A stretch of DNA of 64,000 bases from the NCBI GenBank assembly GCA_902788785.1, contig CADALT010000001.1, positions 1 through 64,000 of the forward strand. The letters are read 5' to 3'. Shown piece by piece: positions 51,958 to 60,298 of the stretch (position 1 is its first letter; each line of letters opens with the position of its first letter). Source of the stretch: an uncultured Ruminococcus sp. (GTDB taxonomy: Bacteria > Bacillota > Clostridia > Oscillospirales > Ruminococcaceae). Below the pieces are notes generated by a model. That model did no database searches, was not told the DNA's origin, and saw only the letters and a list, made by a program, of their open reading frames with translations. The translations under genes were made by a program, and so were the position numbers.

Positions 51958-52344
51958 CCCATCACCCCTGTCAAAACGGATCATATATCCTACCATTTTT
52001 AATTATACTATATAAAAAATAAAAATCAAGGCTAATGTTAAAAGTTCTAAGAATTTGACAACCCGACATTGAATATTAGCATTCAATTGTACTTCTTTAA
52101 CAAAGATAATCACGCAGTTACGTGGTGTTATGATTAGCCTGCTTCAATAGAATATACATTTAAGTATATGCCCCGTGTAAATATCTGCTTAATAAATTTG
52201 TGATTTTGACTTGAAACCTGTGAGAAAATGTGTTATAATATATCTGATAGAGCTTTTATCAAATTAACAGTAATTTTATGTAAGGTCAAAATTTAATTCA
52301 ATGTTAAACTCATCAGAGTTTTGATTTTTCTTTGGAGGCTTACC
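51958..52344. other. Divergent intergenic region of EAL gene and trpF
   Basis: This 387-base gap contains the minus-strand promoter of the EAL gene (TTGATT, 16 bases, TATAAT near 52005) and the trpF promoter at 52211-52239. In between are a small hairpin (ATTGAAT at 52068-52074 with ATTCAAT at 52081-52087) and inverted GGCTAAT/ATTAGCC about 100 bases apart (near 52030 and 52134). No gene is visible. Confidence 0.55.
52211..52239 (+). promoter_or_regulatory. Promoter of trpF
   Basis: TTGAAA (52211-52216), 17-base spacer, TATAAT (52234-52239), with a leader of about 100 bases. No T-box or trp leader peptide could be recognised. Confidence 0.72.
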
Positions 52345-52962
52345 ATGTCAGTACAAACAATGGTAAAGATCTGCGGACTGACTTCGGTACGTGACGCAGA
52401 ATATGCATCAAAAGGCGGTGCCGATCTGGTTGGCATGGTCGTGTTTTTTCCTAAAAGCAAGCGCAATATAAGTCTTGAACAGGCAGAGGAGATAATCAGT
52501 TCATTGCCTGAAAGCATTAAGAAATGTGCAGTTACAGTGTCTCCCGATGCGAAACAGATAGCTGTGCTGAATGATTCGGGATTTGATTATATCCAGATAC
52601 ACGGCGTACTCACGGATGAAGTTTATGAAGCTGCAAAACTTCCTATTATCAAAGCATTCAATGTTGATGACCTTGATGATTTTGCGAGATATTCAAAGCT
52701 TGAAAAAATTATTGGTTATGTTTTTGATGCTGCTGCATACGGCAGCGGAAAGACTTTTGACTGGAAACTTCTTGAAAAGATCCCAAGGGATGATAAGCTG
52801 TTTATACTGGCAGGCGGATTGACTCCCGAAAATGTTTCGCATGCTGTCTCACAGGTACGGCCGGATTGCGTTGATGTTTCTTCAGGTGTTGAAAATGACA
52901 GCGGGATCGGCAAGGATGAACTAAAGATATGCAGCTTTGTAAAAAATGCACGAAGTGTTTAA
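52345..52962 (+). CDS. trpF: Phosphoribosylanthranilate isomerase
   Basis: Converts N-(5-phosphoribosyl)anthranilate to the ribulose derivative in tryptophan synthesis. The 205-residue single TIM barrel has the expected KICGLTS start with catalytic Cys, GADLVGMVVF, IQIHG, the Asp-bearing VFDAAAYGSGKTFDW phosphate-site region, LAGGLTPENV, and VDVSSGVE. GGAGG lies before the ATG at 52345. It stands alone with its own promoter and no other trp genes in the window, though trpF is often separate from or embedded in the trp operon in different species. Confidence 0.92.
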   Translation: MSVQTMVKICGLTSVRDAEYASKGGADLVGMVVFFPKSKRNISLEQAEEIISSLPESIKKCAVTVSPDAKQIAVLNDSGFDYIQIHGVLTDEVYEAAKLPIIKAFNVDDLDDFARYSKLEKIIGYVFDAAAYGSGKTFDWKLLEKIPRDDKLFILAGGLTPENVSHAVSQVRPDCVDVSSGVENDSGIGKDELKICSFVKNARSV

Positions 52963-53063
52963 ATTACTTTTGTGTTATATGAATATTATGTTTCTGAAAA
53001 ATGTAAGTATATTGCGCTTAAAGAAAAAAATTTAATATTTGTAGGAAATTTTGACAAATTGTA

Positions 53064-53092
53064 TTGACTTTTCAGTTTAAATATTGTATAAT
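53064..53092 (+). promoter_or_regulatory. Promoter of the coiled-coil protein gene
   Basis: TTGACT (53064-53069), 17-base spacer, TATAAT (53087-53092). The leader contains a short hairpin, TGCTGTAC with GTGCAGCA around 53120-53141. Confidence 0.75.
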
Positions 53093-53182
53093 GTATAAGG
53101 ACGATGATAACGGTGTCTGTGCTGTACTTTTCGGTGCAGCAGCGGTAGTGATATCGTAATTTGCATGGAAGGATTGATCGTT

Positions 53183-54592
53183 TTGGCAAAGAAGAAAGAA
53201 AATATGAACGAAAAGATAGTCCGTCTTTATAAAGAAGGCTATAGTTTCGATGAGATCTCTAAGCTTCTGACTATTCCAAAGGGCAATATCGTCGGTATAG
53301 TAGAGAAGTATTTCCCTGAGTATCAGACTTATAAGCAGCCGCAGATCGATCATGCTGCGCTCGATGATAAAGATAGTAAGGGTTCAAAAAGCAAGATACC
53401 AAATGTTGGCGGTTTCTTTAAGAGAAACGGCAAGGATAAGGATAACCATGGTAACGATAATGTTACTATAAACCTCGAAATGGATGAGGAGGGCTTCCTT
53501 GACAAGACTACTCAGGGCATTGCAAATATGCTCAAGAATGGCAAGTCGCCTGCGGATACAGCTGAGTTCTTCAACAGATCAAGGGCTGATATACAGGCAG
53601 TTGAGGAAGTTATGGGTGAGCATTTCAGAAGGGTAGAGGCACATACTCCGCCTGCACCCAAAGCTCCCGAGCCAACTCCCGAGGATAATAAATTCAGTAA
53701 TTTCGCAACAGGTCTTGAGGCTGAGGTCTCAAAGCCTGTAAGACCTAAGTATACTCCGCCCACGTACTCAAAGCGTGATGATCCCAAGCCCGTTTCTGCG
53801 GCTTATGGTCTTGTTTCCGAAAGCAAGCCCGTGATCAAGGTGGATGAACCTGTCGAAAAGGTCAAGGAAGGACCTGCTGAGGAAACCAAGGCAGCTGCTG
53901 CGGAAGAGAAGCCTGTTTCTCTGCTTGAAAAGGAAGAAGAGACAAAGGATATCTCTCTGCTTGAAAAGGAAGAAGAGACCAAGGATATCTCCCTGCTTGA
54001 ACAGGAAGAAGAGACTAAGGAGATATCACTGACCGAAGCAGAACAGCCCGAGGAAAGCAAGGTCAGTCTTGTTGCAGAGGAAACTTCCGCTGACGATGGA
54101 CAGGAAAGCAAGATAAGTCTTGTAGATGAGCTTGAAAAGGCTGTTGAAGAGGAAGAAGAAAGTTTTGAGATACCTTCCATTGAGCCTGTAAGCCTTGAAG
54201 CTCTTGAGAAAGAGCTTGTAAAAGCTCCTGAACCTGTTGAAGATATCCCTGAGATAGGATATGATAATAAATCAGAGGGTGATTCCTCGGAGATCAAGGA
54301 GGTTAGTCCAAGTATGGGTGCTATGGAAAAGATGAAGCAATTTGCTCAGGAGCAGATCGCACTCAATAATAAGAAGATCGAGGAGCTGAAGACCAAGAAG
54401 ACAGATGCAGAAAATGATGCATTTGACTGCAATACCAAGGTCGAAGCCATGAAGAAAGAGATCGAAGATATGCAGGCTAAGCTGCTTGTCCTCATTGATG
54501 AGAAGGATAAGGCAGGTAAGGTCGTCAGCGATATAAACGAACAGATCGAAGCGATCAATAAGGAAAACGCTGATTACGGTACATATCTGTAA
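53183..54592 (+). CDS. Acidic coiled-coil protein with HTH-like modules, function unknown
   Basis: About 469 residues; no signal or membrane segment. Residues about 8-43 (KIVRLYKEGYSFDEISKLL, IPKGNIVGIVEKYF) look like a resolvase-type HTH, and about 108-143 (GIANMLKNGKSPADTAEFF, RSRADIQAVEEVM) looks like a second, diverged one. A long acidic Pro/Glu/Lys region (about 150-365) includes a three-copy 12-residue repeat. The C-terminal ~85 residues form a coiled coil. The likely start is TTG at 53183 with AAGGAT at 53169; ATG 53165 has no ribosome site. I recognise no family; a DNA- or nucleoid-associated structural role is a guess. Confidence 0.7.
   Translation: MAKKKENMNEKIVRLYKEGYSFDEISKLLTIPKGNIVGIVEKYFPEYQTYKQPQIDHAALDDKDSKGSKSKIPNVGGFFKRNGKDKDNHGNDNVTINLEMDEEGFLDKTTQGIANMLKNGKSPADTAEFFNRSRADIQAVEEVMGEHFRRVEAHTPPAPKAPEPTPEDNKFSNFATGLEAEVSKPVRPKYTPPTYSKRDDPKPVSAAYGLVSESKPVIKVDEPVEKVKEGPAEETKAAAAEEKPVSLLEKEEETKDISLLEKEEETKDISLLEQEEETKEISLTEAEQPEESKVSLVAEETSADDGQESKISLVDELEKAVEEEEESFEIPSIEPVSLEALEKELVKAPEPVEDIPEIGYDNKSEGDSSEIKEVSPSMGAMEKMKQFAQEQIALNNKKIEELKTKKTDAENDAFDCNTKVEAMKKEIEDMQAKLLVLIDEKDKAGKVVSDINEQIEAINKENADYGTYL
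53921..54028 (+). repeat. Three in-frame 36-base tandem repeats
   Basis: Units start at 53921, 53957 and 53993, each coding for LLEKEEETKDIS-type 12-residue units (third: LLEQEEETKEIS). They differ by only a few bases, so they are recent or maintained by slippage, and copy number may vary between strains. Confidence 0.9.
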
Positions 54593-54607
54593 TATACTGA
54601 AGATCAT

Positions 54608-54638
54608 AGCTCCGTCTGGTATCAGGCGGAGCTTTTTG
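54608..54638 (+). terminator. Terminator of the coiled-coil gene
   Basis: AGCTCCGTCTG (54608-54618) pairs with CAGGCGGAGCT (54623-54633, one mismatch), followed by TTTT. Confidence 0.88.
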
Positions 54639-54650
54639 TGAGGTGGGGCA

Positions 54651-55337
54651 ATGCTTGTCAGGGATAAAAGATATAAATTTCTGGCTGATATTATCATGCC
54701 TAATTCCTGCGCTTTCTGCGGTAAAGTTATTCGTTGGGACGCACTTTTGTGCCAAGACTGCGAAAACGATCTGCCCGAAACATTTTGCGCATCTGTCGCT
54801 ATAGGAAATTGTTCTGGTATGTGGAGCGTTTTTGTATATGAAAATGAGATCATTGATCTTATATATAAGCTCAAACACGGAGGTTCAGTTTATAATTTTG
54901 CTGAGCTCTGTGCGGTAAAACTGGGTGAGAAGCTTGCTGAAAACGGTGTCGCTGATAAGATAGATGCCGTGATACCTGTACCTATGAACATAAGAAAGCG
55001 TATTCGCCGTGGTCACGATCAGGCGGTCGTACTTGCAAAGTTCATAGCAGACGAGCTGGGGAAACCTGTAGATCTAACCTGTCTGTGCCGAGGAAGCGAC
55101 AGTACCGAACAGCATACTTTAAGTGCAGAAGAACGTGATACTCATGCAAAAGAGGTATATTTTGCAAATGAAGGTCATACAGACATAAAAGGAAAAACAA
55201 TATTGCTGTGTGATGATGTTATCACAACAGGCTCGACCATGAGTGCCTGTGCTGCTATACTAAAGGATATGGGCGCTAAAGAGATATACTGCGTCAGCGC
55301 CGCAATTGCCGCATCAAACGTTGAAAAGGAAGAGTAA
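54651..55337 (+). CDS. ComF-family phosphoribosyltransferase-like protein
   Basis: Has 228 residues. An N-terminal zinc-ribbon-like part has two CxxC pairs (CAFCGK and CQDC), and the C-terminal part is a PRTase fold with the PRPP loop ILLCDDVITTGST, plus the ComF signature PMNIRKRIRRGHDQAVVLAKFIA. In naturally competent bacteria ComFC takes part in uptake or processing of DNA; in most others its role is unclear. GAGGTGGGG precedes the ATG. The following gene starts two bases after its stop. Confidence 0.9.
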   Translation: MLVRDKRYKFLADIIMPNSCAFCGKVIRWDALLCQDCENDLPETFCASVAIGNCSGMWSVFVYENEIIDLIYKLKHGGSVYNFAELCAVKLGEKLAENGVADKIDAVIPVPMNIRKRIRRGHDQAVVLAKFIADELGKPVDLTCLCRGSDSTEQHTLSAEERDTHAKEVYFANEGHTDIKGKTILLCDDVITTGSTMSACAAILKDMGAKEIYCVSAAIAASNVEKEE

Positions 55338-55338
55338 A

Positions 55339-56751
55339 ATGATCGACTTGAACAAACTTGAAAAATACAGAGAAAACAACCGCATTGAAGCTAAAAAAGC
55401 CATCGGCGGACTGCCGCACAGTATTTGGGAAACATATTCGGCTTTTGCAAATACCCTTGGCGGACTTATACTGCTTGGGGTAGAGGAACTTGAAGATAAA
55501 GCACTGCATCCCATTGAACTGCCTTTTCCCGAAGAATTGGTGGACGAGTTCTGGAGTCTGATAAATTCCGAAGCTAAAGTCAGCAGAAACATATTAACGA
55601 AAGATGATGTTACAATACAGACATCGGGCGAAAGAAAGATAGTGGTCATAAATGTGCCCCGTGCGCACCGTATCGACCGCCCTGTTTATATTGACGGTGA
55701 TCTTTACAGTGGAACGTACAGGCGCAACGGTGAAGGCGATTATCGGTGTACTCATGAAGAGATAGAGGCTATGCTGCGTGATGCATCAGAACGTGCCGCT
55801 GATATGCAGGTGCTTGATCTGATGGACCTTTCGGTATTTGATGAGAACAGTATCAGCAGCTATAGGATAAGATGCGAATATGAGGGCACGGAAGATCTCT
55901 CTGCGCTTGACGATATGAGCTTTTTAAAGGAGATAGGCGCAGCTGCACAAGACGAAAACGGTATGATGCATCCTACCGCAGCTGGACTTCTCATGTTCGG
56001 GTATGAGTATGAGATAGTCAGACAGTTTCCGCTCTATCATCTTGAATATAAGGAAGAAAACGATAATGGGACGTTATATACTATCTCCTCTGACAGCGGA
56101 GACTGGAGCGGAAATGTATATGATTTTTTCCAGAAAGTCAACAGCCGCATTATTGAAGATATGCGCTTTATCACTGATGAAGCTTATGAAAACAGTATCA
56201 GGAGCGCAGTACGTGAGGCACTGGCAAATTGTCTTATAAATGCGGATTATTATGGCAGCCACGGCTTACAGGTCATTCGCAGGAACAGCGGTATAGTGCT
56301 TTCAAATCCAGGCGGACTTCGTATTGAACCTGACAAAGCGAAGGTAAAGGGAATATCTGACCCGAGGAATAAAGGTCTTATAAATATGTTCAGGCTAATG
56401 GGCGCAGGAAAGGGCAAAGGCGCAGGACTTAGGGATATTTATTCTCTATGGCAAAGCGGAGGTTTTGATGAACCTACACTGACAGAGGAATTCGGTGAAG
56501 ACCGCACAACACTCTCACTGCCTGTGAAAACACGCACGGAACGTGTACGCATAAACGACAAACAGCGTGAGATGCTGGCAGAATATCTTACAGATAATGT
56601 TACAGCTGATGCGGAAAGCCTTTCGGAAATACTCGGAGGAGATATGCTGCGCACTTCACAGCTGCTGCGTCAGCTTGTATGGGAGAAACTTATCGTTGCC
56701 GAAGACAGGGAAGGCAGAACTTTCTATCGCTTGCGGCACGAACATAAATAG
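55339..56751 (+). CDS. AlbA_2 (Schlafen-like) / GHKL ATPase / winged-helix protein
   Basis: Has 470 residues. The N-terminal AlbA_2/Schlafen-type domain (about 1-125) contains EAKKAIGGLPHSIWETYSAFANTLGGLILLGVEE. A GHKL-type ATPase segment follows (RSAVREALANCLINADYY, VLSNPGGLR, GAGKGKGAGLRDIYSLW), and the C-terminal ~75 residues look like a winged helix. Such proteins are annotated as putative regulators; some belong to phage-defence contexts, but no defence genes are next to it here. The ATG at 55339 has AAAAGGAAGAG; ATG 55306 lies inside the ComF gene. Confidence 0.82.
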   Translation: MIDLNKLEKYRENNRIEAKKAIGGLPHSIWETYSAFANTLGGLILLGVEELEDKALHPIELPFPEELVDEFWSLINSEAKVSRNILTKDDVTIQTSGERKIVVINVPRAHRIDRPVYIDGDLYSGTYRRNGEGDYRCTHEEIEAMLRDASERAADMQVLDLMDLSVFDENSISSYRIRCEYEGTEDLSALDDMSFLKEIGAAAQDENGMMHPTAAGLLMFGYEYEIVRQFPLYHLEYKEENDNGTLYTISSDSGDWSGNVYDFFQKVNSRIIEDMRFITDEAYENSIRSAVREALANCLINADYYGSHGLQVIRRNSGIVLSNPGGLRIEPDKAKVKGISDPRNKGLINMFRLMGAGKGKGAGLRDIYSLWQSGGFDEPTLTEEFGEDRTTLSLPVKTRTERVRINDKQREMLAEYLTDNVTADAESLSEILGGDMLRTSQLLRQLVWEKLIVAEDREGRTFYRLRHEHK

Positions 56752-56777
56752 GCGGCGTTTTTATTGCGCCGCTTTTC
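56752..56777 (+). terminator. Terminator after the AlbA_2 gene
   Basis: GCGGCG (56752-56757) pairs with CGCCGC (56767-56772), followed by TTTTC. Confidence 0.75.
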
Positions 56778-56783
56778 TGTGAC

Positions 56784-56812
56784 TTTACAATCGTGAAAAT
56801 ACGTGCTATAAT
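56784..56812 (+). promoter_or_regulatory. Promoter of the second two-component locus
   Basis: TTTACA (56784-56789), 17-base spacer, TATAAT (56807-56812). Confidence 0.75.
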
Positions 56813-56840
56813 AAACCTAAATTTAAAAGGCGGTGAGTAG

Positions 56841-57518
56841 ATGAATATAAAGATCGCAGTGGTAGAAGACGATCATGAGATAAGCAGGATACTTAAAGAC
56901 CTGTTGGAAAATAATGGCTACGAGGTAATTCAGGCATTTGACGGCAGTGAAGCTACAAAACTTCTGGTTGAAGAAAGTCCTCAGCTTGTGCTGATGGATC
57001 TGATGCTGCCATATAAAAGCGGCGAAAGGCTCATAAGTGAACTAAGAGAACATTCTGATACTCCTGTCATAGTTATTTCGGCAAAGTCCATGATGGAGAC
57101 AAAGCTCGAAGTGCTTCGGTTAGGAGCGGATGATTATATTATCAAGCCTTTTGATCTGGATGAGGTACTTGTGCGCATTGAAGTTGTGCTGCGCCGCAGC
57201 GGTGCACTGCGCATGAGGTCGGTTCTTGAATGGGACGGGATAAGTTTCGACACAGAAGAGAACCGTGCATTCGTTTCGGGAGAACCGATACAGCTGACAG
57301 CCAAAGAACTTATGCTGCTCAAGCTTTTTCTTGAACACCCAAAAAAAGTATATACAAAAGCCGAGCTCTATGAGTCTGTCTGGAACGAAGAATATCTTTA
57401 CGAAGACAACACTATAAACGTCCATGTGAGCAATCTGAGGTCAAAGCTGAAAAAGGTATCGGGAAAAGATCATATCTCGACCGTATGGGGGATAGGCTAC
57501 CGTCTCGGAGGTGAATGA
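56841..57518 (+). CDS. OmpR-family response regulator, ABC-2 locus
   Basis: Has 225 residues. Receiver domain (about 1-120): acidic pocket EDD (9-11), phospho-Asp D53 (LVLMDLMLP), switch Lys (DYIIKPF). DNA-binding winged helix (about 130-224): LTAKELMLLKLFLEHPKKVYTKAEL, NVHVSNLRSKLKKV, VWGIGYRLGG. GGCGGTGAG precedes the ATG. It is followed after one base by its kinase and then by an ABC-2 transporter operon, as in bacitracin- or lantibiotic-resistance loci; the TTAAGG repeat at 58499 is its likely target. Confidence 0.92.
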   Translation: MNIKIAVVEDDHEISRILKDLLENNGYEVIQAFDGSEATKLLVEESPQLVLMDLMLPYKSGERLISELREHSDTPVIVISAKSMMETKLEVLRLGADDYIIKPFDLDEVLVRIEVVLRRSGALRMRSVLEWDGISFDTEENRAFVSGEPIQLTAKELMLLKLFLEHPKKVYTKAELYESVWNEEYLYEDNTINVHVSNLRSKLKKVSGKDHISTVWGIGYRLGGE

Positions 57519-57519
57519 G

Positions 57520-58422
57520 ATGTTGTGGATAGTGCTGCTCGGGATAATATGTCTGATCCTTCTTATCTACTTGATATCTCTGAAAAAGCAGCTTATGAAT
57601 ATACGCCGTGAGCTTGACCGAACTTCGGAGGTCTCCTATGACCGCAGGATAACTATACAGCTTTTTGATAAAAGGACTGAAGAATTATGTGCTTCCATAA
57701 ACCGCTGTATCGACCACCAAAAACTGCTTAAAGCCGAAGCGGAACGTTCAGAGGTTCAGCTGCGAAGAGCTGTTTCCGACATTGCCCATGACCTGCGCAC
57801 GCCGCTTTCGGTCATAAAGGGTGACTTGCAGTTGGTTCTGCGTGAGGAAGAACTCTCCGAAAAGGCAGAGGGTTATATAAGGACCTGTCTTGAAAAGACC
57901 GAGAGACTCAAAAATATGTCAGATGAATTTTTTGAACTGTCGGTACTTGAAAGTGACAGCACACCCATCAAGCTGAAAAAACTTAACCTTACCAATCTGA
58001 TAATGAAGTTCTTTGCAGAGAATGAAAGTCTGATAAGGCTTTCAGATCTGACTCCCGAAATAGACCTGCCTGCCGAGACTGTCTTTGTTATGGCAGATGA
58101 GCAGATGGTCATGAGGATGCTTTTAAATCTACTTGGGAATATCATTAAGTATTCCAAAGATCATTTTACATTCAAGCTTTCGGCTAATGGATGTTTGCGT
58201 ATCTCAAATCCTGTTGATAGGGACAATATTCCCGAAACAGACAAACTCTTCGAGCGTACTTACAGAGGTGACAGCGCACGAAGCGGAAATGGTGCAGGTC
58301 TGGGTCTTTACATTGTTAAACTGCTTGCACTGAAACAGAATGCACAGGTCAGTGCGGAGATATCAAACGGAGAACTGGCTGTTACTGTGGATTTTCTAAT
58401 AGATGATCCGATAAAGCCATAA
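57520..58422 (+). CDS. Sensor histidine kinase, ABC-2 locus
   Basis: Has 300 residues. One N-terminal membrane helix (about 1-22), no outer domain, HisKA (VSDIAHDLRTPLSVIKGDLQLVL) and HATPase (LLNLLGNIIKYSKDH as N box, RSGNGAGLGLYIVKLLAL as G2). The N box ends in IIKYS, with a hydrophobic residue where many kinases have Ala/Asn. Small kinases lacking an extracellular sensor are usually activated via a partner transporter, as BceS is, which suits the ABC-2 genes that follow. The start at 57520 follows GGAGGTGAA. Confidence 0.9.
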   Translation: MLWIVLLGIICLILLIYLISLKKQLMNIRRELDRTSEVSYDRRITIQLFDKRTEELCASINRCIDHQKLLKAEAERSEVQLRRAVSDIAHDLRTPLSVIKGDLQLVLREEELSEKAEGYIRTCLEKTERLKNMSDEFFELSVLESDSTPIKLKKLNLTNLIMKFFAENESLIRLSDLTPEIDLPAETVFVMADEQMVMRMLLNLLGNIIKYSKDHFTFKLSANGCLRISNPVDRDNIPETDKLFERTYRGDSARSGNGAGLGLYIVKLLALKQNAQVSAEISNGELAVTVDFLIDDPIKP

Positions 58423-58431
58423 AATAACCAC

Positions 58432-58468
58432 ACCCGAGTGATCTTTTTAGTCCGCTCGGGTCTTTTTA
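58432..58468 (+). terminator. Terminator between kinase and ABC-2 genes
   Basis: ACCCGAG (58432-58438) pairs with CTCGGGT (58455-58461), followed by CTTTTTAT. It separates the regulatory pair from the transporter unit. Confidence 0.8.
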
Positions 58469-58498
58469 TAAAATAAAGTTATGAACTTTTTGTAAACA

Positions 58499-58527
58499 TT
58501 AAGGGTATTTAAGGAATTCTTTATACT
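58499..58527 (+). promoter_or_regulatory. TTAAGG direct repeat upstream of ABC-2 operon
   Basis: TTAAGG at 58499-58504 and 58509-58514 (10-base period) matches the usual spacing of OmpR-type regulator half-sites. A possible -10 is TATACT (58522-58527) or TAAAAT (58541-58546). Similar repeats occur at 38844 and, inverted, at 31413. Confidence 0.55.
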
Positions 58528-58584
58528 TGTATTTTACTATTAAAATAACAACAAAGGGTACATCCCATGAAAGGAGAAGTTCAG

Positions 58585-59544
58585 ATGGCAAACGAGATCA
58601 TTTCAGTCACAGGTCTGACTAAACAGTATATGAAAAAGACTGTTGTGGATAATGTAAGCTTTACTATCAGAGAAGGTATGATCTGCGGACTGGTAGGTCC
58701 TAACGGTGCAGGTAAGACGACCATCATGAAAATGATAGGCGGGCTTGTTATACCTACGGCAGGGGAGCTGAGTATTTTCGGCGAAAAGAGCGAGGAAGGG
58801 CTAGCACATTCAAGGAGCCGGATAAGTTTCATGATAGAGATACCTTATGCGAAAAAGGAAATGTCTGCCGTACAGAACCTTGAAAAAATAAGGCTTCAAA
58901 AAGGTATACCCGACAAGGGGAGGATAGATGAAGTCTTAAAGCTTGTAGGACTTGAAAACACGGGAAATAAGCCCGTAAAGAATTTCTCATTGGGCATGAA
59001 GCAAAGGCTGGGTATTGCGGCGGCAATGATGTCAAAGCCCGAGGTAATGGTGCTTGATGAGCCTGTAAACGGTCTTGACCCCGAGGGTATCGTGGAGATA
59101 AGGGAGCTGCTGTTAAAACTCAACCGTGATGAACACGTAACTATCCTTATATCTTCTCACATATTATCGGAACTTTCGATGCTGTGTACGGATTATATGT
59201 TTATTCGCAACGGTAAGCTGGTGGAGACCCTTTCGGATGAAGAACTGAGAAGATGCTGTCACGAATACTATCATATCCACACCGATAATGATGAAGCTCT
59301 GCCTGCTATGCTTGAAAATAAACTTGGCATAAAGGACTTTGATGTGGAGAAGGATGGTTCTGTAAAGCTTTATGAGCGTATAGATGAGATGCGCCTGATC
59401 TCAAAGACCATGTTCGAGAACGGTATCATTCCGCTGGAGATACATATGCAGGACGCTAACCTTGAAGATTATTATATGAAACTGGTAGGTGAAACAGATG
59501 TACAACGTGATGAAAGCGCAGATTTATCAGCTGAAAAGAAGTAA
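58585..59544 (+). CDS. ABC-2 transporter ATPase (BcrA-like)
   Basis: Has 319 residues. Walker A GPNGAGKTTIM, signature FSLGMKQRLGIAAAM, Walker B VMVLDEPVNGLDPEG, H-loop ISSHIL. The C-terminal ~100 residues are the extra domain seen in BcrA/LanF-type ATPases. AAGGAG lies before the ATG at 58585; ATG at 58567 has none. The first permease start lies inside this gene (47-base overlap). Two permeases follow, as in lantibiotic immunity LanFEG sets. Confidence 0.92.
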   Translation: MANEIISVTGLTKQYMKKTVVDNVSFTIREGMICGLVGPNGAGKTTIMKMIGGLVIPTAGELSIFGEKSEEGLAHSRSRISFMIEIPYAKKEMSAVQNLEKIRLQKGIPDKGRIDEVLKLVGLENTGNKPVKNFSLGMKQRLGIAAAMMSKPEVMVLDEPVNGLDPEGIVEIRELLLKLNRDEHVTILISSHILSELSMLCTDYMFIRNGKLVETLSDEELRRCCHEYYHIHTDNDEALPAMLENKLGIKDFDVEKDGSVKLYERIDEMRLISKTMFENGIIPLEIHMQDANLEDYYMKLVGETDVQRDESADLSAEKK

Positions 59545-60289
59545 GAGTACATACTTAATAATTTTTATAGCCCTGATATTTCTTATAATGGGCATTGTAC
59601 TTGAGCTTGGATCACAGGGCGATGATGCCTCGGCAAGTACGATGCTGACGGCAATGGCTGAAAGTTATGTGTTGTTTATCCCCATGATAACCATGGCATA
59701 TACTGCCTCCATATGCGGCGGCGACCTTAATGATAAGACCATCAATTATGAACTGCTGACAGGTACAGACCGTAGGTGCGTGTTTTTCGGAAGGGTGCTG
59801 GTAAGCCTGACAGTAAATATCATAGTTACGGCATTGTTGCTTGTTGTGCCGGCCTTGATTTTTACAGCATTCCTTGGCTGGGGTCATACAATGTCGCCCG
59901 AGGACGCAATTATGAGGTGTGCAGCGACGCTGTTTCCGCTGATAAGACTGACTGCTTTTTATGCGATGCTGTCATTTCTTATAAAAAGCAGTGTTGGCGT
60001 GTATGCCATAGGTTATATTCTAACTTTTCTTGAAATGGTCTTGATGGTATTTATCGAGGAGTTATTCAGTACAAAGGCACTTATGTATATTATGTCTGTT
60101 GATCTGCTTGACCGTATACTCATTCCGCAGAACTTCCGTTATGGCTTTTTTGAAGAGCAGGATGTCATGGTGGTAAAAGATGTCATGGAGACATCCGCTG
60201 TTCTTCATGCGGCTGCGGCAGGCATAATAGGTACAGCTGTATTCCTTTTTATCGGATATAAGCTGTTCAGTAAAAGCGATTTGGATTGA
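59498..60289 (+). CDS. ABC-2 permease, first subunit
   Basis: Has 263 residues with six membrane helices typical of the BcrB/LanE-type ABC-2 permeases. The pattern is a KAQIYQLKRSKSTYLII start and a DKTINYELLTGTDRRCVFFGR loop. The ATG at 59498 follows AGGTGA; the GTG at 59489 does not. Only 9 bases separate it from the second permease, which is clearly homologous (KAQLYQI, DKTANYEILSGGMRKQSFFAR). Confidence 0.88.
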   Translation: MYNVMKAQIYQLKRSKSTYLIIFIALIFLIMGIVLELGSQGDDASASTMLTAMAESYVLFIPMITMAYTASICGGDLNDKTINYELLTGTDRRCVFFGRVLVSLTVNIIVTALLLVVPALIFTAFLGWGHTMSPEDAIMRCAATLFPLIRLTAFYAMLSFLIKSSVGVYAIGYILTFLEMVLMVFIEELFSTKALMYIMSVDLLDRILIPQNFRYGFFEEQDVMVVKDVMETSAVLHAAAAGIIGTAVFLFIGYKLFSKSDLD

Positions 60290-60298
60290 GGTGAGCAT

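Noticed and set aside
53921..54028. 36-base repeats considered as a CRISPR array
   Set aside because: The units are directly adjacent without spacers and lie in frame inside a coding gene.
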